From contig NZ_JAAXCV010000028.1 of assembly GCF_012911895.1 (NCBI RefSeq), forward strand, positions 1 through 64,000: a stretch of DNA of 64,000 nt, written 5' to 3'. The notes beneath the pieces are model-generated. The model had not been told where the DNA came from and did no database searches. It saw nothing but the letters and a program-made list of their open reading frames with translations. The stretch comes from Bacillus sp. RO3. Its GTDB lineage: Bacteria > Bacillota > Bacilli > Bacillales > Bacillaceae_B. Of this stretch, positions 14,319 to 23,983 are shown piece after piece; the first letter of the stretch is position 1; each line of letters starts with the position of its first letter. The position numbers and the translations under genes are program-made.

Positions 14319-14669
14319 ATGAAAAAATACAATATACCTGTAGAAGCCTCCTTGGAAGTTATCGGAGGAAAGTGGAAAGTAGTCATACTCTGCCATTTGA
14401 TTAAAAGTAAGCGCAGGACGAGTGAATTAAAGAAATTAATGCCTGGAATTACACAAAAGATGTTGACTCAACAGCTTAGGGAGCTAGAAGCAGATGGTGT
14501 CATCAATCGAATTATCTATAACCAGGTTCCACCGAAAGTGGAGTATGAATTAACAGAATACGGATGGTCCTTAAAGGGTCCTCTTGATATGCTGTGCGAA
14601 TGGGGTGAACAGCATATAGAAAAGACCTATCCTGACAAAAGTGCAGTGCTGGTAGAAAGCGAAGAATAA
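14319..14669 (+). CDS. HxlR-family winged-helix regulator, 116 aa
   Basis: A full-length HxlR domain has IGGKWKVVILCHLI, KRRTSELKKLMPGITQKMLTQQLREL as the HTH, and a wing ending VEYELTEYG. Many family members sense thiol stress through an N-terminal Cys just before PVE. Here that place is Ile (NIPVEASLEV), so sensing, if any, would use Cys25 or the late Cys. GGAGG lies before the ATG. It replaces no B. subtilis gene at this site, lying between yqgW and yqgV. Targets are unknown. Confidence 0.87.
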   Translation: MKKYNIPVEASLEVIGGKWKVVILCHLIKSKRRTSELKKLMPGITQKMLTQQLRELEADGVINRIIYNQVPPKVEYELTEYGWSLKGPLDMLCEWGEQHIEKTYPDKSAVLVESEE

Positions 14670-14681
14670 TGATTCTATTAA

Positions 14682-14726
14682 AGGAAAAAGGAGAGTAAAC
14701 CTTTTTGGTTACTCTCCTTTTTCCTT
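14682..14726. terminator. Bidirectional terminator between the HxlR gene and yqgV
   Basis: GGAAAAAGGAGAGTAAACC pairs with its complement around TTTTT, followed by T-runs. It serves both convergent genes. Confidence 0.88.
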
Positions 14727-14728
14727 TT

Positions 14729-15043
14729 TTACTGATTCAATTTACTTTGAACGGAAGATAACTTTCCTTCCATTGTTGTTTTCTTATCACGACGATCATC
14801 AATCCTTATGTTTGTCGCCACCCGTTTAATCCCTTTTTGGAAAGGTGATTCATGAATATCCTGAATGACCTGAAACAAAACGGGAAGTTCGCCCTCTATG
14901 ATTGTATTCATGGGTGTTAGTTGAAAACGGATTTTCCCCTCTTTCTCATATCCCTTAAGAATGGTATGTAAATCCGCAACATAGGAACTTACACTTGGAG
15001 ATTCCGTTCCAATCGGTATAACGGTTACATCTACGATGGCCAT
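14729..15043 (-). CDS. yqgV: YqgV, MTH1187-family thiamine-binding protein
   Basis: The 104-aa ferredoxin-like protein is of the MTH1187/YkoF-like family (DUF77), with the typical start VDVTVIPIGTESPSVSSYV and the GxxxFQLTPMNTIIEGE region. Family members bind thiamine or a related pyrimidine and form tetramers. The start ATG overlaps the yqgU stop as TAATG, so the two are co-translated. A direct role in thiamine salvage is inference. Confidence 0.87.
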   Translation of the reverse strand: MAIVDVTVIPIGTESPSVSSYVADLHTILKGYEKEGKIRFQLTPMNTIIEGELPVLFQVIQDIHESPFQKGIKRVATNIRIDDRRDKKTTMEGKLSSVQSKLNQ

Positions 15044-16152
15044 TACATATCTTCCCCTTCCTCTGTCAGTAGCTGAATGATGGTTGAGTCCGTCAAATCG
15101 ATTACTTTCTCCAATTGATTACCATATAAACAATATTCCCCGTTTGGTGAACACTGTATCGGCTCTAAAGGCAGGTCCTCCACCAATAGGATTTCATTTC
15201 CAGATGAAATTTCCCACTCCTTTAAAGAGAATGTTCCTGTATACATATCAAAGGAGCCTGGTTCAGTTGCAGTGAAAGTAATCAAACGACCTTTCTCTTC
15301 TATCATATCATAATAAGGAACAAACCAGTCAGAATAGCGGCTCAGGAGATCGGCCGTGAACTCGGACTGGATCTCACCACTTGAAGTGATGAATCGATAC
15401 GTAAACGGACCATCCTCCTCCAGGGGAGTGACAGATAGTAGAGAATTAGTAAACTGTTTAAAGTGGATAGTGGATTCCACGATCATATCCTTTTCTCCAT
15501 TGAAAACATTCCGGGACATGAGTGGAGCTGAAACACTTATCTCTTCTGCATTCCAATCTTGAAAAAGGATGGAAGATTCCGACTTCCATTGAACAAATGG
15601 CTGTTCAGCATCTATAGGGTCCATAACAGCCTTTTTTAAATCAATGGAGTAAACCTGAAAACTCCAATCTTCACTGAAGCTGGTGATTAACAAAGCATTC
15701 TCGTTAAATGGGTTCCATGAATGTGTTAATTCATACGAAGGCACATCCTCCTGAAACAACTCCTGTCCTTTCCTGTCGATAATGGTTACCTTGGCTGAAT
15801 AGGTTACAGGAGCTGAATGGATCAATATTTTTTCCTTATCTGGTGATATGCTCGCCCCAACGAAAGAAGAAGGAATCTCATAAATTTTTGTATTTGTTCC
15901 ATCGTATAAATGATAGATGTAGAAAGAAGGTTTCCCATCTTCTCCAAGTTGAACCGATAGAATCTCTGTATCTGAAAGCCATCCTATATTCTCAACAAAG
16001 CGATCTGAAGAAAAAGTGCCTGCAGAGATTTCTTTTGTTTTTGGTTTCTCTTTCTCTGGGGGAGAAGTCTGGGTCTCTTCCGGTTGACATGCAGACAACA
16101 AAAGAATACTCAGTAATAAAAATAGTAAGACACTCACTTTTTTCTGTTTCAT
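15043..16152 (-). CDS. yqgU: YqgU, putative lipoprotein
   Basis: The 369-aa protein begins with a lipoprotein signal (LLFLLLSILLLSAC, Cys22), followed by a Glu/Pro/Thr/Lys-rich linker. The rest is beta-rich with repeated hydrophobic-WxS patterns (NIGWLSDTEILSVQL, HSWNPFNENALLI) that suggest a beta-propeller like TolB or YqgU. It would be anchored outside the membrane. It is coupled to yqgV. Function is unknown. Confidence 0.85.
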   Translation of the reverse strand: MKQKKVSVLLFLLLSILLLSACQPEETQTSPPEKEKPKTKEISAGTFSSDRFVENIGWLSDTEILSVQLGEDGKPSFYIYHLYDGTNTKIYEIPSSFVGASISPDKEKILIHSAPVTYSAKVTIIDRKGQELFQEDVPSYELTHSWNPFNENALLITSFSEDWSFQVYSIDLKKAVMDPIDAEQPFVQWKSESSILFQDWNAEEISVSAPLMSRNVFNGEKDMIVESTIHFKQFTNSLLSVTPLEEDGPFTYRFITSSGEIQSEFTADLLSRYSDWFVPYYDMIEEKGRLITFTATEPGSFDMYTGTFSLKEWEISSGNEILLVEDLPLEPIQCSPNGEYCLYGNQLEKVIDLTDSTIIQLLTEEGEDM

Positions 16153-16464
16153 ATCCTTCTCCCCCCTTCATAAATTCCATATTAATTAGTACGTTTTAAA
16201 GCGGAAAATGTTTCAAGTTTGTTAAAAAAACATTACAAAAATTCAAAAAAAGTGATGACCAGATGTTCACACACCATTTGAGTCACCACAATCGGATATT
16301 CCTTTTGTTTTGTTAAACAGGATGATGATTTATTTTACTCCTGATTTTCATTTTCTACAATAGATATTTATGGAACTTGTGCAAAGAACTTTCGAGTGTT
16401 TGTTTATGATTTCGTCGAATTTCATGGAGTATCATCAAGGTCCTACATTTCACCTTGAACTTTG
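16153..16464. other. Intergenic region between yqgU and yqgT
   Basis: About 310 bp. The right part follows the yqgT stop and the left part should hold the yqgU promoter. AT-rich with no clear terminator, small gene or operator. Nothing more is seen. Confidence 0.4.
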
Positions 16465-17658
16465 TCAGTACCATCGATATATGGATACCAGAAAGATGCC
16501 GAGCATATCCTGATAAATTTCATCAAACTGAGAGAGGGGCAAGGGGTTTATTCCTTTTCCGAGCTCGATGGTAAACCCTGCTTTCTTAAATTCCTTAATG
16601 AACCAATCCTTATATCCCGCATAACTGTCTACATACCTGACGGATTCATATCCGCTTACTCTTTTGAAATCAGCTGCAAGCTTTGCTGCTTCCGGTGGCT
16701 CCAACCCTTCATATCCCCAATAGAATTCCTTTCCCTGAGTATGGAGGGCTAACAGCCGGTCAAACCTTTCCTCTTGAGCAAGTTTGGCCATAGCAATGGT
16801 TTCAGGTTCAGAAAGAGGTTTATATCCTGGGAAATCTCTTGGGGCAGGAGATTTTTCTTCTTTCCTCTCTTTTTCCAACTCCCATTTGGCCGGGAATTGG
16901 TTATTAAGGTCCACCCCTCTTATATTGGCCTTCCATCCTGTGAAATCATTACTCCCCCGGTTGATATCCAACAGTTCTTTTTTCCTTCCCTTCGGTGGTC
17001 CGTTCAACACGAGATCCACTCCGTCAGGATTGACCATAGGGACAAACGAAAGGGTGACCACTCCATACACAGGAAGTGTCTGGATTCCCCTCATGAGGTT
17101 ACCATTCGTTAGCGAAAGTAAGTAATCGTTTAGAAACGTCATCAAAATGGACGTAGTGATCCATTCATTTGCATGAAACGATGCATCTATATGAACCTTT
17201 CTCTCCCCGTTACCGACTCTCATTTCAAGAAGGTCTTTTCCCAGTACACTCTCCCCGACAGAGTTTAATGTAACGAAAGGGTAAATCTCCTTTATTTTCT
17301 TCATATCTTCTTCCATCAACTCTGAACTGTATGCCTGCTTTCCATTTACTACCGGTGAAACGACCCGTAATGGAAGAAAGATCATCGAACCTATCTGTAA
17401 ACTGTTAGGGTTGACACCTTCATTCAAAAGAAGTAATGCGTCCACTCCTATATTCCTTTGCTGGGAAAGGGTCCAAAAGGAATCACCACTTTGTATCCAG
17501 TAGCTTTCTCTCCTAAATCCAGGGATTTCAATCTCTGTTCCAATCTTTAATCCATCAGGATCAACAGCAGGGTTTGAATCGATTATCAATTCGATTGGGA
17601 TATAAAACAATTGGCTGTAATACCAAAAGGAATCGCCACTTCGAACTTTCACTTTCAT
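16465..17658 (-). CDS. yqgT: YqgT, LysM + M14 gamma-D-glutamyl-diamino acid endopeptidase
   Basis: Two LysM domains (about residues 3-47 and 51-96, each starting with a SGDSFW motif) precede an M14 zinc carboxypeptidase domain (about 110-397). Zinc ligands are in SFHANEW (His and Glu) and a later His (LLALHTQG). The catalytic Glu is in TIELGKG. The family cleaves the D-Glu-meso-DAP bond of peptidoglycan peptides (endopeptidase I type). There is no signal peptide, so it may act in the mother cell or on recycled muropeptides, as for the B. sphaericus enzyme. Position as in B. subtilis. Confidence 0.9.
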   Translation of the reverse strand: MKVKVRSGDSFWYYSQLFYIPIELIIDSNPAVDPDGLKIGTEIEIPGFRRESYWIQSGDSFWTLSQQRNIGVDALLLLNEGVNPNSLQIGSMIFLPLRVVSPVVNGKQAYSSELMEEDMKKIKEIYPFVTLNSVGESVLGKDLLEMRVGNGERKVHIDASFHANEWITTSILMTFLNDYLLSLTNGNLMRGIQTLPVYGVVTLSFVPMVNPDGVDLVLNGPPKGRKKELLDINRGSNDFTGWKANIRGVDLNNQFPAKWELEKERKEEKSPAPRDFPGYKPLSEPETIAMAKLAQEERFDRLLALHTQGKEFYWGYEGLEPPEAAKLAADFKRVSGYESVRYVDSYAGYKDWFIKEFKKAGFTIELGKGINPLPLSQFDEIYQDMLGIFLVSIYRWY

Positions 17659-17721
17659 ACAGGTACCTCCCCATTCATATGTCCTTACTTACATGTATGA
17701 ATGGTTCGATATTTCATGACA

Positions 17722-17756
17722 AGAAAAGCTTGCGAATCTCTTCGCAAGCTCTGTTT
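17722..17756 (-). terminator. Terminator of yqgS
   Basis: AGCTTGCGAA/TTCGCAAGCT with a short loop, followed on the minus strand by TTTTCTT. It lies just after the yqgS stop. Confidence 0.8.
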
Positions 17757-17760
17757 TTCA

Positions 17761-19629
17761 TTATTCTTTTTGATCGTCAGATTCACCATAAAATCGAAGA
17801 AGGTCTCCATTAATGATCTTATCCGAATATCCTAATTCCTCGTTCACTCGTTCTATATAAGGCTCACAGTATTTCATGTCGGTTGATTCTTCTGTTTCCT
17901 TGTTCCAGCATTTTTCACCGGCGAAAACGTAATCCTTGGTAATAAATCGCCCATCACGTAGGATAGCCAGATCTTCATGCTGACTGGAGAAGATATCTGA
18001 ACCGAACTGGATGTCTTCCTTCGTTTCTATACCCAAAAGGTGTAAGATCGTTGGTTTCAAGTCAATTTGTCCGGCGACTTTAGAAATGGTCTTCCCTTCC
18101 TGTCCCGGAATATGAATGATCATTGGAACCCGTTGCAGCTGTGTGCTGACAAATGGCGTTACTTCCTTACCTAAATATTCACTCATGGCCTTGTTATGGT
18201 TTTCAGATATACCGTAGTGATCTCCGTACATGACGATGACAGAATTCTCATAGATTCCTGATTCCTTCAAGTCCGTTATGAAATTCTTTACGGCTTCATC
18301 CATGTAGCGGACTGTCTGGAAATAACGATTGACTGTTCCGTCTTTCGAAGTGTAAGCATCAATAAATTTATCTTCTTCATCTAATGTGAAAGGGTAATGA
18401 TTCGTCAGAGTAATCATCTTTGTACTGAAAGGCTGAGGCATCTGTTTCATATGCTCTACAGATTGCTCAAAGAATGGAATATCCTTCATACCCCAGTTAA
18501 CCGAATTCTCTTCCGTTACTTCATAGTCCGGTAATGAGTAGAAACGCTCATATCCAAGGGAATCATACATAATGTCACGATTCCAGAAGCTTTTATTATT
18601 TGCGTGCATAGCCGTGGTATAGTACCCATTCTCTCCAAGTTTTTCGGTCATGGATTCAAACTCGTTTCCTGAGTGAGTGAAGAATACCGCTCCCCGGTTT
18701 AACGGATAAAGAGAATTATCCAGCAAGAACTCTGAATCAGAGGTTTTCCCTTGCTGAGTCTGATGATAGAAATGGTCAAAGTAGTAGCTTTCACCAATGA
18801 ACTCATTGAGAAATGGAGTAATTTCCTGACCGTTCATCTCCCCATTGATGACAAAGCTCTGAAGGGACTCAAGTGATACCATAATCAGGTTCTTATCTTT
18901 TGCCACACCGAACATCCCTTTATGCGGTTCGATGTAACTTGCCCGGACATAGTTATCGATATGTGCCAGCTCACTTCCATCTGCCATGGCCCGCTGTGCG
19001 GAAGACTTTGATTGGAGGAAAATATCGTATATATGGTAATTATACGTTCCGATATTCTTTACCAACATTTCACGATCAAAGGTTCTTGTGAGCAGTTGCG
19101 GTCTTTCTGATTCGGCCAGGCCGAGGTTGAAAAATACGAGTGCAGTGGCAACCAGGAAATATGCACGGCGGTTAGCCCTGCTAAAGTTCTGGATTGAAAA
19201 CCATGTTGGCTTTAATTTGATGATAAGGATCAATACCATCACATCAGTGAAATAGAATAAATCCTTCCAGCTCGTTATGGCGCTTGCACTTGTGCCTAAA
19301 TCGGAAAAATTGCTTGTTTGAAAGAGTACAGGGAGTGTCAAAAAATCGTCAAAAAATCGATAGAAAATAACGTTTCCGTATAGGATGAGCGAGAGGACGA
19401 AGCTGGCAGCAATAATGTAATTGGTGCGCGACTTATCCTTCTTAAGGAGCAACCCTATTCCGAAGATAAACAGCAAGAAACTTAGTGGGTTAATAAAGAG
19501 GATCAGTTCCTGCAGAGTACTTTCTATCTTTATATCAAAGCTAGTTTTATAGACAATATACGTCTTGATCCAAAGGAGAAATGCAGCGATGATCACTAGA
19601 GAAGCCTTTGGTGTCTTTTTTCGTTTCAT
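17761..19629 (-). CDS. yqgS: YqgS, lipoteichoic acid synthase-type enzyme
   Basis: The 622-aa LtaS-family protein has five N-terminal membrane helices (about residues 10-200), a linker and an extracellular sulfatase-like domain. The nucleophile Thr lies in QGKTSDSEF. Metal ligands include Glu in VSLESL and the DHYGIS Asp-His. It transfers glycerol phosphate from phosphatidylglycerol to growing lipoteichoic acid. In B. subtilis YqgS is a minor synthase linked to sporulation. It is preceded by a GAGG site and a 400-bp upstream region, and it is monocistronic. Confidence 0.92.
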   Translation of the reverse strand: MKRKKTPKASLVIIAAFLLWIKTYIVYKTSFDIKIESTLQELILFINPLSFLLFIFGIGLLLKKDKSRTNYIIAASFVLSLILYGNVIFYRFFDDFLTLPVLFQTSNFSDLGTSASAITSWKDLFYFTDVMVLILIIKLKPTWFSIQNFSRANRRAYFLVATALVFFNLGLAESERPQLLTRTFDREMLVKNIGTYNYHIYDIFLQSKSSAQRAMADGSELAHIDNYVRASYIEPHKGMFGVAKDKNLIMVSLESLQSFVINGEMNGQEITPFLNEFIGESYYFDHFYHQTQQGKTSDSEFLLDNSLYPLNRGAVFFTHSGNEFESMTEKLGENGYYTTAMHANNKSFWNRDIMYDSLGYERFYSLPDYEVTEENSVNWGMKDIPFFEQSVEHMKQMPQPFSTKMITLTNHYPFTLDEEDKFIDAYTSKDGTVNRYFQTVRYMDEAVKNFITDLKESGIYENSVIVMYGDHYGISENHNKAMSEYLGKEVTPFVSTQLQRVPMIIHIPGQEGKTISKVAGQIDLKPTILHLLGIETKEDIQFGSDIFSSQHEDLAILRDGRFITKDYVFAGEKCWNKETEESTDMKYCEPYIERVNEELGYSDKIINGDLLRFYGESDDQKE

Positions 19630-20032
19630 TGATTCAACCTCCTTGCTACAAACGGTTCCTTCGTATGTAACAATCTTAATATTTTTGGTAAAATTAGGTA
19701 ATATTAAACATGCAACCTTGGAATATCTTAATACTTTTTTTACAAAACGTCAAACCACCTAACATATTGTGGGTGTATAATGATTCTTTTAGTCCTATTC
19801 TCTTACCCATACTATTAGACGATTGAAACCGTTAAAAGTTTCAATATAACTATATTTTTTCAAAACGGTTCTAATGTCCCTATGTCATAAAGACTACCGA
19901 ATTCATTGGTAAATTGAGAAAAGTACCCTCTGCTTCATTTTTCAAAGGAAAAAGATGCCGATGACTCAAATATGAATCATCAGCATCTTTTTCTAAAATA
20001 TATCAGTAGGAAATTTTTTCATCACAGTTCTG
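19630..20032. other. Intergenic region between yqgS and glcK
   Basis: It carries the yqgS promoter region on the left. In the middle is an inverted repeat ATTGAAAC/GTTTCAAT (19822-19845) followed by AACGGTT sequences complementary to ACCGTT in its loop. At about 19949-19993 is the glcK terminator (AAAAAGATGC...GCATCTTTTT). No gene is seen. Confidence 0.5.
19949..19993 (-). terminator. Terminator of glcK (bidirectional shape)
   Basis: AAAAAGATGCCGATGA and TCATCAGCATCTTTTT pair with one mismatch. It lies about 40 bp after the glcK stop. Confidence 0.75.
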
Positions 20033-21004
20033 TTACACGATCTTATTCTTAACTAACCAGGCTGCACCAATCACTCCGGCATCGTTTCCAAGAGTAGCGA
20101 TGCTTAAGCTTGTTGATGTACGTACGGTCGGAAATGCGAATTGTTCGAAATACTTCACTACCGGTCCTAATAAACTATCACCCGCTTTAGAGACTCCTCC
20201 GCCGATGACGATCTTTTCAGGATTCAAGGCATTCCCCAAATTCGCAAGTGACAGTCCCAAATAGAAGGCTAGTTGATTAATGACTTCAAGGGCTAGTTCA
20301 TCATGTTCTCTTGCAGCATCAAAAATATCCTTGGCGCTCACGGCACCGTTGGATTCCCTGATTCCGTGAAGGACAGACGTTTGCACTGAAGCATCGAGTT
20401 TTTCATTTGCTAGGCGGACGACACCTGTGGCAGAAGCAACCGTTTCCAAACAACCAGTCTTTCCACAGTTACACTGGAATCCACCTTCAGGAACAACGGT
20501 TATGTGTCCGATTTCTCCGCCTGCCCCTTTCACACCGTGCACAATATCCCCATTGGCTATGACTCCTCCACCAACACCTGTACCTAGCGTCACACATACG
20601 ATATCCTTTCCTCCGTCACCTGCACCTTTCCACATTTCACCAAGCGCTGCGCAGTTTGCATCGTTGTCAATGACAGCAGATAAGCCTGTTTCCATTTCGA
20701 GCAGGTCTCTTAACGGTGTATTCTTTTCCCAGCCTAAGTTAACCGCTTCATAAATAATCCCTTTAGCCATATCCACCGGTCCCGGGGCACCCATGCCGAT
20801 GCCGACCAGCTTGTCTTTGGAATGATCTAATTCTTCCAGCTTCTTATCGATCGCCTTGGCAATATCAACGATGATATTCTTACCGTTATCAGATTTATCA
20901 GTAGGGATCTCCCATTTATGTAATAATTCACCGTACTTATTCAAAAATGCGATTTTAGTCGTTGTTCCTCCTAAGTCTACACCAACCAGCCACTTTTCTG
21001 TCAT
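20033..21004 (-). CDS. glcK: Glucokinase, ROK family
   Basis: The 323-aa ROK kinase has the ATP motif [10 protein letters not shown], the sugar motif [10 protein letters not shown], the catalytic ExGH region GAGGEIGH and the zinc motif [10 protein letters not shown]. It phosphorylates glucose to glucose-6-phosphate using ATP. The frame overlaps yqgQ as GTGA at 21013, but the ATG at 21004 sits 7 nt from AGGTG and gives the usual family length. The genes yqgQ-glcK form one unit as in B. subtilis. Confidence 0.94.
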   Translation of the reverse strand: MTEKWLVGVDLGGTTTKIAFLNKYGELLHKWEIPTDKSDNGKNIIVDIAKAIDKKLEELDHSKDKLVGIGMGAPGPVDMAKGIIYEAVNLGWEKNTPLRDLLEMETGLSAVIDNDANCAALGEMWKGAGDGGKDIVCVTLGTGVGGGVIANGDIVHGVKGAGGEIGHITVVPEGGFQCNCGKTGCLETVASATGVVRLANEKLDASVQTSVLHGIRESNGAVSAKDIFDAAREHDELALEVINQLAFYLGLSLANLGNALNPEKIVIGGGVSKAGDSLLGPVVKYFEQFAFPTVRTSTSLSIATLGNDAGVIGAAWLVKNKIV

Positions 21005-21009
21005 TTGTA

Positions 21010-21216
21010 TCACCTGTCCTGTTTTTCTTTTTCTAATTGTATTTCATGTCGCAGTAAAAACAAAGCCGTTTCAAAATCCCTGGGGTCGATCAGCTGGGAT
21101 TGGTAAAGTTCTTTAAGTTCGCCTTCCATCAATTGCAGGTCAGAAAGACGATGTCCAACATATATGATGGTCCCATATCGTTTTAACAACTGTTGGATAT
21201 CATAAATCGTTTTCAT
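21010..21216 (-). CDS. yqgQ: YqgQ, DUF910 protein, 68 aa
   Basis: A small all-helical protein of the YqgQ/DUF910 family that begins [15 protein letters not shown] as in B. subtilis. A longer frame opens at 21240, but homology and GGGTG spacing favour 21216. It is coupled to glcK. Family structures suggest a single-strand nucleic-acid binder, but the function is not established. Confidence 0.86.
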   Translation of the reverse strand: MKTIYDIQQLLKRYGTIIYVGHRLSDLQLMEGELKELYQSQLIDPRDFETALFLLRHEIQLEKEKQDR

Positions 21217-21446
21217 ATCATACACCCTGCTTTCTATCATTCACCTTAAAGTATAAGTCAAAATCCACATCTTCTCAATATGAAGCTTTGGAATATCAGT
21301 GTAATGAATCCAACTTCTTTTATATGGACTCTGTTCGTAAACATTGTTGCTATTCAGAAGAAGGAACATCCCCCTCGCCATCCAGTAGAATGTAATCGAC
21401 AGGGCCTTGAAGTGCTAATGAAAAAACAACGACTTTGAGAAAAGAA

Positions 21447-21488
21447 CAAAAAAAAACTCCCTTAACGATGTAACCATCAAGGAAAGCT
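21447..21488 (-). terminator. Terminator of the GerA-family gene
   Basis: On the minus strand TTTCCTT and AAGGGAG pair around a GATG/CATC inner stem and a long T-run follows, starting about 15 bp after the stop. Confidence 0.65.
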
Positions 21489-21502
21489 TTTCATTATAAC
21501 AT

Positions 21503-22963
21503 TCATCGATCGGGATCTTTTGGATGGAGAAACCGCGGTCGTCTGTTCTTTAACGGCATTGGCGAACGGAGGAAAACGTCACGGAATGCTCGAAAGTTAA
21601 ACGGGATAAATGGCCACATATAAGGAATATCAAAGGAATTCATTCTCGACAGCATCAAAATCCACAGCAGGATCCCGATCACAAATCCATATACCCCGAA
21701 TAACGCCGTGCAGATCAATAAAAAGATTCTGACCAATCGATTGGCTAAGCTCAGTTCATAGCTTGGCGTTGCAAAGGTACCGATTGCTGCAATCGCTAGA
21801 TAAAGGATGACCTCGTTTATAAAGAGTCCGACTTCTACTGCCACTTGACCTATCATCAAGGCAGCTACAAGACCCAGGGCCGTTGCCAATGAAGAAGGGG
21901 TATGGATGGCGGCCATCCTCAGAATATCGATTCCGATTTCTATGATTAAGAATTGAAGAAATAAAGGCACTTCCCCAACATCATTCGGACCTATATAACT
22001 CAGCCCCTCCGGTAAAAGTTCGGGATGGAGGGCAAATAAATAGTAAAACGGCAATAAGAATATAGAGCTCCATACTGCGATAAACCTTACAAAGCGCAGG
22101 TAAGCCCCAACTGAAGGCTTGTTCCTGTATTCTTCCGCATGCTGAAGATGATGCCAAAAAGTTGTAGGTGTAATCAGTACGCTAGGTGAGCCGTCCACCA
22201 TGATAATGACGTGCCCCTCATACAGATGGGCAGCGGCGGTATCAGGCCTCTCCGTATAGCGGACAAGAGGGTAAGGATTCCAGTGGCGTCCTGCGATGAA
22301 TTCTTCCAATGTCTTCTCACCCATGGGAAGGCCATCTGTATCGATTTTTGAAAGAGCGTCCTTTATTTTATGTACCAGTTCAGGATCCGCTATGTCTTCT
22401 ATATAACTGACGACGATATCCGTTTTGGACCTCCTCCCTACTTGCATGTATTCCATTCGAAGGGAAGGATCACGAACCCTCCTTCTCGTCAAAGCTGTGT
22501 TAAATACGATCGTTTCCACATATCCATCCCTCGAGCCCCTGACGACCCGTTCAATATCGGGTTCCTGAGGACCCCTTACAGGATACGTTCTAGCATCGAT
22601 CACGATGATTTTATCAATGCCGTCCACCACAAGGGCTGTCGGTCCGGCCAATACCAGGTCGATCACCTGGTTCAAGTCATCTACCTGCTCAATCTCTATA
22701 TATGGGATGTATGTCTTCAACAACTTTTCTAACGTATCTTCTTCCAGTTGTTCAGGACTAAGTCCAGACAAGAGCTTCATAAGATAATGCATAATATCAT
22801 CTTTAACAAAGCCATCCACTAAAAACATCGCCATTTTTCTCTCAGCATATTCCAGATCCAATTGAATGACATCAAAACTTTTGTCTACAGCTAAGGTATC
22901 CCTTAGATAATTGGTGTTTTCTTCAATCTGAGTAGAGACAGGCTTTTTCTTTTGATTGGTCAA
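21503..22963 (-). CDS. SpoVAF/GerA-family spore germination protein
   Basis: The 486-aa protein has the GerA-type layout. A soluble N-terminal domain of ~270 residues carries PVRGPQEPDIERVVRGSRDG and the TGRRRIRDP-like LTRRRVRDPSLRME, and 4-5 membrane helices follow (about 290-450). The start, with SFDVIQLDLEYAERKMAMFLVDG, is nearer to SpoVAF than to receptor A subunits. SpoVAF forms with FigP an ion channel that amplifies germination. No B or C subunits adjoin it and it is not in a spoVA operon, which is unlike B. subtilis. Whether it is spoVAF itself or a paralog cannot be decided here. Confidence 0.82.
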   Translation of the reverse strand: MTNQKKKPVSTQIEENTNYLRDTLAVDKSFDVIQLDLEYAERKMAMFLVDGFVKDDIMHYLMKLLSGLSPEQLEEDTLEKLLKTYIPYIEIEQVDDLNQVIDLVLAGPTALVVDGIDKIIVIDARTYPVRGPQEPDIERVVRGSRDGYVETIVFNTALTRRRVRDPSLRMEYMQVGRRSKTDIVVSYIEDIADPELVHKIKDALSKIDTDGLPMGEKTLEEFIAGRHWNPYPLVRYTERPDTAAAHLYEGHVIIMVDGSPSVLITPTTFWHHLQHAEEYRNKPSVGAYLRFVRFIAVWSSIFLLPFYYLFALHPELLPEGLSYIGPNDVGEVPLFLQFLIIEIGIDILRMAAIHTPSSLATALGLVAALMIGQVAVEVGLFINEVILYLAIAAIGTFATPSYELSLANRLVRIFLLICTALFGVYGFVIGILLWILMLSRMNSFDIPYMWPFIPFNFRAFRDVFLRSPMPLKNRRPRFLHPKDPDR

Positions 22964-23044
22964 TAGCCTTCACTCCCAATAACTTTACATGATTTCCCAT
23001 ATTCACCATCCTAGACAAGGAAGCCCGAAAACATACATCCTATC

Positions 23045-23070
23045 ATATTGATCCCCGGCTTTTCATACTA
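23045..23070 (+). promoter_or_regulatory. Sigma-E-like promoter of the 23105 gene
   Basis: ATATT (23045-23049), a 14-bp spacer and CATACTA (23064-23070) resemble the sigma-E consensus (ATATT-N14-CATACA). CATACTA also suits sigma-F/G -10 elements. It lies 35 bp before the ATG. Confidence 0.5.
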
Positions 23071-23104
23071 TGTACTAAATGGACAGACTACTGGAGTGAG
23101 TGAA

Positions 23105-23983
23105 ATGAATCAAAGGCTAAAAGAAGCGATTCCCTTCCTTATCATCATGTGCATCGTCGGCTTGGGGATTCAATATATTTACAAGCCCAAAACAGAAGAA
23201 AGCATTATTTTTTTCCCTATAAATGAAAATGTCAAATATGAATCTGCCACAACGATTCTGATGCTGCAGCCTGAAAAGAAAAATGATCATTATGAAGTTG
23301 ATTGGAAGGTGTCTTCCAAGCTTGATACACCTGCCTATTTACGTCAGGATGTCGGTTTCTTATTCATGAATGGCAGATTGAAAGGTCTCATGAATGAGTG
23401 GGAACAGGATACGGATCAAATTGTAGAGGAATCGACTTTAAAGGGTAAAGAAAGCAGTCTCCTCCAGGGAGTGTCTTTTCACTATTCTGAGATTCATGAA
23501 ACGGAAACAGAATTTACAAGTGCCCAGAAGATGTCAGAAGATGAATTGTATGTGATTGATTCAAATTTCAGCCCGTTAAATGCCTTTCGTCAACCAAGTA
23601 CGCCTGCTGAGAAAGAATGGAAAAACATCCTGGATAAAGTAAGTACCCAACAGCTTGAGTACCTGTGGGAGAAAGCATTTGACTCCATGGAAATCCCTCT
23701 TGAAGACTATACATCCTTTCCACTGACTCAACTTCCTAAATTAGAAAATCAGCCTTTAGAGGGTTTCACTCAGCAAGAGTGGGATCGCGTTATCGGCAAC
23801 CTGTGGGAAGGGCTTTATAAAAACTATTATTTAGGCATAAAAAAAGAGGACGGCTCTGTCATTGAGTCAATCGACAGTGCCATCCCACTAATATTAGTGA
23901 AAAACGATCAAAAGGAGGTGCTCGTACTGCTAATTGATAGAAATGGTGACACCTCATTACTTAAACAACAGATTATCCTTTAA
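23105..23983 (+). CDS. Unknown membrane-anchored protein, possibly sporulation-linked, 292 aa
   Basis: The ATG at 23105 is chosen over 23048 because it follows GAGTGAGTG and starts directly before a signal-anchor helix (IPFLIIMCIVGLGIQYIY). About 265 residues would lie outside, or in the intermembrane space during sporulation. The domain has mixed alpha/beta sequence rich in Glu and Trp and no cysteines. No family is recognised. The sigma-E-like promoter and the divergent germination gene suggest spore expression (inference). Its last 4 nt overlap the convergent gluP gene. Confidence 0.7.
   Translation: MNQRLKEAIPFLIIMCIVGLGIQYIYKPKTEESIIFFPINENVKYESATTILMLQPEKKNDHYEVDWKVSSKLDTPAYLRQDVGFLFMNGRLKGLMNEWEQDTDQIVEESTLKGKESSLLQGVSFHYSEIHETETEFTSAQKMSEDELYVIDSNFSPLNAFRQPSTPAEKEWKNILDKVSTQQLEYLWEKAFDSMEIPLEDYTSFPLTQLPKLENQPLEGFTQQEWDRVIGNLWEGLYKNYYLGIKKEDGSVIESIDSAIPLILVKNDQKEVLVLLIDRNGDTSLLKQQIIL

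Noticed and set aside
22964-23047. Sigma-G promoter of the GerA-family gene
   Set aside because: No pair of -35 and -10 elements with acceptable match was found.
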